Positions 56,565-64,000 of a stretch of DNA of 64,000 nucleotides are shown here, in pieces; positions within the stretch are counted from its first letter, which is position 1; the number at the start of each line of letters is the position of its first letter. Source of the stretch: Cheiracanthium punctorium. Taxonomy: Eukaryota; Arthropoda; Arachnida; Araneae; Cheiracanthiidae. Both the position numbers and the translations under genes were made by a program. Below the pieces are notes generated by a model that saw nothing but the letters and a program-made list of their open reading frames with translations, ran no database searches and was not told the DNA's origin. The stretch spans positions 434,001 to 498,000 of the forward strand of contig JAWZYV010016945.1 of the NCBI GenBank assembly GCA_038373885.1, written 5' to 3'.

Positions 56565-59500
56565 TAGACCTGCGCAAAACTACCCTGTCTGATGTATGAT
56601 CTCAAATAGTAATACACTAACAGGTCATGAATTACTATAACATCATTTTATATGTTCCCAATTTTAGTGTCACAGGAAGCTAATTTATACTACTTAAATT
56701 ATTTGAAGGGATACATTATTTTTGGCCAATCTATGTTAAAGTTTACAATTTCTGCTATGCATTTATTTAATAATTTTGCATATCATGGTAATAATTTATA
56801 CTTTTTTTATCTCAAATTTCTTTTAATAAATCCTTGTTTTTTAAATTGTTTTTCATTTGCGTAAGAAAAGTTGCTCCAAATATTCAAATCTATTTAAGGT
56901 CGAAGAATAGTAACTAATGTTTATATTTTTATTTTTATTCTTTCTAAGTGGTGTAATAACTCTTTTTTTCATTTTAAAGAAAAAAAAATGTTTTTGAATG
57001 ATATTTCACATTAATAATTGTACTTTTCAGAATACAATGTTTTTGAAAATTACATTCATTAAATCTAATCTTACATTTATCACGTACAAATGTTTTTTTT
57101 TAATTTCTCTACATCTTTATTAATTTTTATTCAACAAAAGTAAAAATACTTATGTCATTAATTTAGGCATAGTTTATGCTATTTTTCAATAACTTATTTT
57201 TTTTTTAAAGATGCTACTTTGCTTGCGTTTTATTGTCAACTTCCCGCTCATTATTATTTTTTGAGAAAGACTCGAAAGATAATAGTATTTTTTTAAAAGT
57301 TTTATTTTGATCTTATAATTAGTTTTGTAAATCACTTTAAAATAAAAAGTAATTTTTAAATAAAGCTAGTTTTACATCAAATACAAGCAAATTTATTCAG
57401 AAGTAAAATTCGTTCATCAATTCGTTATCAATATTCTTATTTCCATGATATCAGTTTTTTAACAGTAACTTAATTTAATCTAAAGAAATAATTTGTGGGA
57501 GAGTACACGCGCGTAAACGAGACGTTGTATCTTAAATATGAGGTGTATTATATATAAAATATCACTAAAATTATACCACAACAGGGTAATTTCATGCAAA
57601 ACCAACCAATAATCAGAACACTTTTTTGAGACATTGATTTATATGTAGTACTACCACATTAGATGAAAAAGGAAAACCATTAAATTTTTCAGGAATTTAT
57701 TTCAGAGTTGTGAATTTTTTTAAATTAGAAAAAGTCGGAATTTTGCATAGCTGTAACTCAAGACCTATTTAAACCAGAGTTGAAATTTATGTAATTTTGT
57801 TCAATATTTTGAGTTCTTTCGTAAAATTTATAACATGAATATATCAATAAAATAGCTTCTTTTCTTGAAAATTTAACAAATTTAATTTTTAGTATTTTAA
57901 ATTGAAATTTAAAAAAGTTATATAAGTTTCTGTTTTAAGTCAATATGTATACCTAATTTGATAGTGGAGTTTTTATGATATCATGGTAAAAATAATTATT
58001 ACCTGTACGCTTAATTAAGTTTTCGAAGGGATGGGTTTTACTGGTGGTGTAAAAATATAAACTACTATGAGTGGCTAGTTATACTGAAAATATTAATATT
58101 TTTCTCTTTCTTGGTCAAAGAGCATATATTATCCAAGACTAAAAATAAAAATCAACAAAAGAGGAAATCATTTAACGTATTAAAGTCAATGTTATTAACA
58201 AACTGATTAGTAGTTATCATTTTTGTTTATTGCAAAAAATACATAAAATATAAATAATAAATTAGTAATAAATCAATCCGCAAAAGAGTATTCACATTTT
58301 GAAAATATTTTAATTAATTTTTTAATAGTAGGAATAATTTCAAGATAGAAAAAATATGGTTTAATTTAATACGCTTTTTTAAACAGAAGTATTTAAATAA
58401 AATATGTTGTAATAAATTTTCTCAGTAAAATATGATGAAATTGTACGTTTTCGCAAAGTTTGTTAACGGTTTACTATTTCTAACAGTCTTAATTGCTGCA
58501 TTAAATTTAACTTTATTTCCAGTATTATCTGGTGCCATTTCATCATTACTACGGAAACTAAAACTAATCAGATTACAGTGTAAATAATTAAATGTCCATT
58601 TAACTTGTGTTTAAATTTCTAAAAATAAAATTTAAATAGTCTTATTTATAAGGGTGCATTTTTAAATCTATTTCAAAATTAAATAAGTTATTTTCGATTT
58701 AGTAATTGCAAACTTTTTCTTGATAGTATTTCTTTGGGGTAAATAGAAAATACTAAAATGGATGTCTCCCTTCACTTCCGCTGATACTAATGGAACACTG
58801 TAATTAAATTTGGCATAACACTCCATAAAAAAAGAATTAAAAATGTTTTTTATTTTAAATTAAACTAAACATCTAATTTTAATTAAAAAATATTTTATTA
58901 CTTTGAAACAAATTAAAGGCAGAAATTGTATGAATATTGAACTTGACTGTCAAGAAAAAGGAAAACATGAATCTTTTAAAAATATAATTGCCACTTGTAA
59001 CAGCGTATTTTTTAAATGCCATCAGTATTACTAATCCTATGGAAAATAAATTGTATATACAAGTTATGATACTTTTTTCAGCATAATGCCGTAGAAACTG
59101 GATCTGCAAATTTGGCATATATATTGAGAAAAACGATTTAGGAACATATTTCAAAAAATAAAAAAATAGAAATTATGATTTTAAATCATTAAAAATTAAA
59201 TATTTTTAATTTATAATTAAAAAAAGTCACTGAACTGACATGTTCGCATTATATATTTTATGAAGATCACAAACCACTGAAAAGAATTACAAAAAAATTC
59301 AACGTTCTAGTTCAATTAGTGTTAACCCTAAACATGATTTTTTAAAATGGGATGAAAAAAATTGAACTGTCATTTTGGCTACAAATAAAATTGGAAAAAC
59401 ATTTATAAAAATTTCAGCATGTTAGCAACAATATGTATAAAAATTTCAGCATGCAGTTCCCCAGAAAAATCAAGAAAACAGCTCTAAATTTAAAAATTTG

Positions 59501-60488
59501 ATTGTCCACTCAGCTCTCTTAAAACAAAAGAAAGTTATATAGCCTAATTCTATATTTATATTATTAGTCTTAATATTATTATTTTTAAACTCATTTTCAT
59601 TTAGCAATGCACATTAGGAACAATTGTAAATTCGGGAGACAATTTGGACGGGGGAAAACTGGATGCACACTCTATGAATTCATGATCGTTTTCTGTAAAA
59701 ATGATGTTGCCGTGCCTTTTTAAAAACTAAAAAAATATTTCCATAATGGTTTTATAATTACATTAAATCCAAATTTATACAAAAACTACAAAATTTTCAT
59801 TTATTATAGAAAAATGAGATTGTAGCTAATTGGTTACTGTATGCACTGTGGTGTTAAATAACACCCTCATCGAGATTACTATATTATGTAAAATTTATGA
59901 CCTTTTTCAAAGTTTAAAAAATTTATAACTTTTGAAGAATTTTAGAAAAATATTAAAACTTAGCAGTTTTTGTCATCATTCAAATCTTCAACTTCGACTT
60001 ACAGTATGTTTTGTTTTGCTTTATATGAAATCAGCCAACTTTGTAATAAAATATAAAGGAGATATAGTTGGTAATAAGATTCTGTGAACATTTATCACCT
60101 TCTCAGAGATATCTTTAAAAGATCTATTGAGTCAAGTATTGTCCCTACGTTCTCTACATTTCACCTTTTATCCTTCTATCTGCACGTCGTATACTTTTAT
60201 CCCATTAGGTGATAAGACACTGCAATAAGGGTATTTTTTATGTTCTGAGACTCTTACCTGTCGATCAAATGTGAAAGCATAAGATTTCAAATGATGTTTT
60301 TATGGAAATTTTAGGGTTTCATATTACGAAGAAAATATTTTATTTTGAGTTTTTTTTCATAGTTTTGTCCTTTTTTGTTTTGAATTATAGTGAAATATTT
60401 CACCCTTCCCACGCAAATAATCGTAAGTTGAACAATCGAGATATACATGAAAATAATTTATGGTACACCTATTCAATAAAGCCTTATA
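56565..60488. other. Very AT-rich intergenic DNA, no gene seen
   Basis: No gene or bordered element. An 18-mer, tataaaaatttcagcatg, occurs at 59404-59421 and 59436-59453 (32-bp period). Open frames here are short and AT-driven. Confidence 0.55.
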
Positions 60489-60741
60489 CAGTAGAATCCC
60501 GATTATCCAAGTTGGTCAGCACCGATCACGCATCGGATAACTGAAATCTCAGATAACACATACAATCGATTTTCACAATGCTAATATCTCGGTATAATCT
60601 AACATGTTTTAACTGTTTCAAGATTCAGTCTAAGTATTTCCACATTGATTGATTTGATGCCCCATTTAAAGCGGGACGGTCGGTTGATTCTAGTGCCTCG
60701 TTTAACAAGGAACGTAGGGGCGGATATTCGAGGTTCTACTG
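60489..60741. mobile_element. pogo/Tigger-like mini-element, 253 bp
   Basis: The left end cagtagaatcccgattatcc and the right end (opposite strand cagtagaacctcgaatatcc) form a ~21-bp inverted repeat of the CAGTAGAACCTCGATTATCCG kind typical of pogo/Tigger elements. ta on both sides fits the TA target. The interior has paired short words (gcaccgatcac, cggataactga) but no gene. Confidence 0.85.
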
Positions 60742-61329
60742 TATAATAAGATATTTTCCATCATCTATAAAAAAGGTAAGATAGGAGGTTTTAAACAGTG
60801 AAAACTCAGGCTTAATGATCACAACTCTTTTTTAAATTCAGATATGAGAAAACATTTGTTTTCACAGAAATGCATAATTGCCATCACGCTGAACAGCTCT
60901 ATTAAAGAGGAAAATATTTGCTTAGATACGTTAAATCTGTGCCACAGAATTTAACTTAAAAAGATTAAATTATTAAGCATTCTGCAATCAGAATTTTCTT
61001 TCTTTATTTTAAATTCAGTTTTAATTATACTCAGTGTTTTCTTTCGCACGATGACACTAAGTTTTTTTTTTTTAACTTTACAATGAAAAACTTTCTACCA
61101 GCACATTGTGCAACGATTAGTAGTAACTACACTACAGCGTTCAGGTGAAAATAAACGCAATTTTATCTTTCAGGGTGTTAGAGAATGTAATACACATTAA
61201 AACTCGTACTCTCCGGGTTTAGGCTTAAACTGAGGTATCAACAATTTTGATTTTTTTTTTCTTTTTTCTTTTCTGTTTTCCTTCTTTCCTTTTGTATTTC
61301 TACATTTTTCATTTTCAAAACTACCCCAA
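60742..61329. other. AT-rich DNA, nothing recognised
   Basis: No repeat or gene identified. A T-rich run (61250-61310) leads into the following relic. Confidence 0.5.
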
Positions 61330-61545
61330 AAAATGTCAAAATTGTCAAAATATGAAGTCGTGGAGGGAAATCACCGATACACAGAATACAGAACATCCCG
61401 GACAGTCCAATGAAGGTAGCGATGAGCTTCAGGGTTTAGTCATGAAACTGCCTTTGACTGAATCAATCAACATAGAGGATATACCTGAGTGGGTAAAAGC
61501 TACCGAACAACAGGAGATTACCGATGAAATAAATGAATGTTAGTC
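61330..61545 (+). pseudogene. Probable pogo/Tigger-type transposase C-terminal relic
   Basis: The plus-strand frame contains SNEGSDELQGLVMKLPLTES followed by INIEDIPEWVKATEQQEITD and EINEC-stop. The pattern acidic linker, hydrophobic LVxxLP, then D/E-xx-EWxxxDE...xxxLTDEEI is like the tail of Tigger/jerky-type transposase-derived proteins. Only the tail is seen; the DDE core and CENP-B-like DNA-binding domain are not present upstream. The pogo-like mini-element 600 bp away supports the reading. Similarity is by eye and moderate. Confidence 0.4.
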
Positions 61546-62273
61546 AGAAAAATGATCTAGCAATGATGATGAACAGAGTGACACTAAGAATGGACATGTG
61601 AAAATCTCCCGTTCAGTTGGACTTAAAATTATTAAAAGTGAATTGAATATATAACATTTTCGATAAAATATAAAACTGAATATATAAAGTAACGACACCG
61701 GTAATAATGTTATCCTTATAAAAATGTTAAAATATTGCTTCAGGGTGAAGCGAAAAAAATTAAGGATATTTTAAATATCTCTTTAATTATCGCAACAATA
61801 AGAATTGCATCTACTACATAACTTTTACAGTTGTTAAACTTGCATATTTAAGCATGCACGATTTACTTTACTCACAATTTTCATTTTAACTGTGTTTTTC
61901 AATTACCTGAGTTAGTCTCGGTTCACATAAACTCATCAGATAATTGGAACTCTGTGTTATCCCTGTTTATATAAAACTGAAACCACAAATGCAAAACAAA
62001 TGCACTCGTGGTATATTTAACAAAATAATGTGTTATTCTGATTTAAATTAAAATTTCAGGTTATAAATTTAAGAAAATTGCTTTATATCTATAGCAGTCA
62101 TACTCTAATCTATTTTTTTAAATAATTTTAAACGGTCGATACAGATTGTATGAAAGTTAGCACACCACTTTCTACGATTATGGGTTGGAATTCGACTCCC
62201 GACTTGGGCTTGGTAAACAGTTTGAAGCACAAGCATTTTCACATCACTACAGAAGACCAACTGGATAAATTTC
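61546..62273. other. AT-rich DNA, no gene seen
   Basis: 61905-61985 contains gttataacacagagttcc-like sequence on the minus strand and attatctgatga, faintly like a decayed pogo-type end that could close the preceding relic. Otherwise nothing. Confidence 0.4.
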
Positions 62274-62391
62274 CCAGTGCTGAAAATGTGCTGTCGTTGC
62301 CATCGATTCATTTAAACACCAACAACATGGCCGCCATGTTGTTGGTAGTTAAATAGATCGATGGCAACTGCTGCACTTTTTCAATGTTGGA
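62274..62391. mobile_element. Inverted-repeat element, family M1, copy 2
   Basis: The arms cccagtgctgaaaatgtgct-gtcgttgccatcga and tcgatggcaactgctgcact-ttttcaatgttgg match the termini of 8159-8333 (cccaatgctgaaaaaa, gttgccatcgctcga). The centre is different and forms its own hairpin, ccaacaacatgg-ccg-ccatgttgttgg (62319-62345). More arm mismatches than copy 1 suggest greater age. No coding sequence. Confidence 0.78.
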
Positions 62392-63384
62392 ACCGTTTTA
62401 TACAATTATATTTTTTGCGAATAGTAGTGAAATCGCTGGAATAAGGTGGTTTCATGGCAAAAACACTACGACAAAAGGTTAAACTTCGTTTTTTCCTTCA
62501 TATGGGGTAACTTTGGTCGCCTACTGGTAACCCTTAGAGTAAAACAGAGAGCAGTTCATGCCTTCTTAGTAGCGAATAACTATACGTATGACTATACGAA
62601 GAGAAAGAAAAAACTATCAAGGTTTGAAGAGTTTTTATTAACTAATTTTTGTTATTGTTAAACTAAAACATTTTTCATCACGCATTTATTACTTTACTTT
62701 GTAGGTAGAGGATAGTCATAATTCAACTTCCCCATTTACAGCTAAAATGGGTAAACGGATTGTAACTAAAGAGATATAGACTACACATGAGAAACGCTTA
62801 ACGAATTTCGAAAAAAAAAAAAAATAGTTCGAACAATATCCACTAGGTGACGCTTGGCTCGGAAAAACAGAAACTTTAACAAGGAAAATTACTAACTCGA
62901 AATTCATCGACAATTTCAAAATTTATTCAATAGTTTTTAAATATTTATTAACTAATTTCAGGCTTTTTTTGAGCTGAATTTCCATGCAAAGCGCCACCTA
63001 GTGAGTACTATTAAAACTAAGCTGTTAAAAAATTCTTCGTTGAGCGCACTTCATGATCGGTTCACATGTTTAAGCTACAGAATGTTTAGTTGTTTATAGG
63101 GGAAGTTTAATTATAACCATCCTGCATGTATGAATGTCATGGAATTTTGTGTAATTCAATTTTCATTCAGTTGCAGGCATACAATTAACTTGTAATTTTG
63201 CAGGCACATGAAGAATTCGTTACAATACAGCTATGTTGAAAATGGTGTACTTAACATTAACATTTACATTTTATAGGAGAACAGAAAAGTATTCCGATAT
63301 CTTACACTCAATAGGTAGTCATTTCTTAACGCCTACTTCAGAGACATTCATACATTTCAGACAAAAGACAATTGCTATTGTTAA
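62392..63384. other. AT-rich DNA with a weak inverted pair
   Basis: tccactaggtgacgctt (62839-62855) faces aagcgccacctagtgag (62989-63005), and weaker pairing extends outward, so a degraded inverted-repeat element of about 290 bp (roughly 62770-63060) is possible. No gene. Confidence 0.4.
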
Positions 63385-63480
63385 GGGGGGTTTTCTCCGA
63401 AACTTCCCGTAAATATGTGTTAGATTCCCTTATAAAGTCCCCTAAGGAAGGGAATCCCTCTCGGCCTAGGTTACTCTAGA
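63385..63480 (+). repeat. SINE family 1, 3' fragment
   Basis: gggttttctccgaaacttcc, then taaatatgtgttagattccc, aagtcccctaagga-ggg and ctctcggcctag follow the same order as the body of the SINE at 4011-4244 (gagttttccgtggtttccc, tagatacgggttagga, ctcggcttagag). The tRNA-like head is absent. It is diverged, so an old truncated copy. Confidence 0.55.
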
Positions 63481-63481
63481 T

Positions 63482-63600
63482 CAGGGTTTCTTAAAACTTT
63501 TCAGTGTGGGGACCCCATAGTATTTACGAAAATTTTGTGGGTCCCCATAAACTGTGCGCAAATCAGACACCCGCTTGAGTGAAGCTGTCAGTTTCTTCAC
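63482..63600 (+). mobile_element. hAT-type terminus, right end outside view
   Basis: cagggtttcttaaaactttt-cagtgtggggacccc resembles the CAGGGGTTCTCAAACTTTTT start of many hAT mini-elements. tgtggggacccc and gtgggtcccc lie close together. No matching right terminus occurs before the window ends at 64000, so its length is unknown. Confidence 0.5.
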
Positions 63601-64000
63601 TTGTACTGAATATACTTTTGCACTTTTAGGTCATTAATTTTAATTTTTGATTTTAAGGCGTATAACAATGTGAAAAATTTTAAATAGCTACAAGTTAAAA
63701 AGTATAATGCATTTATAAAAATAAATGAAATTACTTGGGAACATTCAAGCATTAACAAACGTCTGTCCATTAAGTGTAGCTACTTGGAAGGTCACTACTG
63801 AAAAAAAAACCCATACTTCTAACAGCGCATATGTCAGGAAGTATTAATGAGAAAGGTCTGACTGTTTTTTTTAATTACACTATCAAATCTTGGTAAAATA
63901 ATCGAAACTGCAGGAAGAAGCACTTCTTCAACATCTTTCAATAGGCCCTCTATCGAGAATAGTGCATGTAGCATTCTTTTTTTTTTACAGGAGCCTTTAA
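63601..64000. other. AT-rich DNA to the window edge, nothing recognised
   Basis: It may be the interior of the hAT-type element that starts at 63482. No open frame of note. Confidence 0.4.

Overview
This window looks like gene-poor, AT-rich nuclear DNA of an animal. An arthropod, most likely a spider or other arachnid, is my best guess. That guess rests on the kinds of repeat seen (tRNA-derived SINEs, a Jockey-like LINE tail, mariner/Tc1, hAT, pogo and piggyBac-like short elements, and a 'tacttcctt...aaggaagta' repeat I associate with arachnid genomes) and is inference, not proof. I found no intact protein-coding gene, no functional tRNA or rRNA gene and no CRISPR array. Long open frames are few and short, as expected by chance in DNA this AT-rich. 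Those that can be identified are broken transposases or a retrotransposon end.

Layout. 1-9 kb: intergenic DNA with a tRNA-type SINE (4.0 kb), a LINE C-terminal fragment (6.1-6.35 kb), a 101-bp near-perfect palindrome (6.8 kb), a hAT-like element (7.15-7.5 kb), a short inverted-repeat element nested in a piggyBac-like shell (8.1-8.6 kb) and a long-inverted-repeat mariner-type element (8.6-9.3 kb). 9-17 kb: AT-rich, with a dispersed repeat at 12.86-13.35 kb and a Tc1-type transposase relic at 13.8-14.4 kb. 17.8-21.1 kb: an 838-bp inverted-repeat element full of CAAGCTTGA words, then a 1.2-kb composite minisatellite bracketed by two same-orientation SINEs, then a hAT-like mini-element. 22.5-24.2 kb: a ~170-bp tandem array split by a 792-bp inverted-repeat element. 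26.0-26.4 kb: a piggyBac-like mini-element. 29.9-30.95 kb: a kilobase of distinctly higher GC with no recognisable gene. 38.95-41.8 kb: two mariner-type elements, one with a transposase fragment. 49.7-51.8 kb: two GC-richer blocks with long minus-strand open frames of unknown nature, plus a hAT-like mini-element. 53.3-56.6 kb: a Tc1 relic, an inverted-repeat element with a 10-bp target duplication and internal tandem repeats, and a mariner-type element with a SINE inserted in its terminal repeat. 60.5-64 kb: a pogo-like mini-element and a probable pogo/Tigger transposase tail, a second copy of the 8.16-kb inverted-repeat family, a SINE fragment and a hAT-type terminus.

The window reads best as a record of transposon insertion, internal deletion and nesting. 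Several insertions carry clear target-site duplications, which fix the element borders and the order of events. No known or novel multi-gene system is visible. The most useful leads are the palindrome with a duplicated 15-mer, the SINE-bracketed minisatellite, the 10-bp-duplication element, and the unexplained GC-contrast blocks at 29.9-30.95, 37.34-37.57, 49.76-50.13 and 51.36-51.76 kb.
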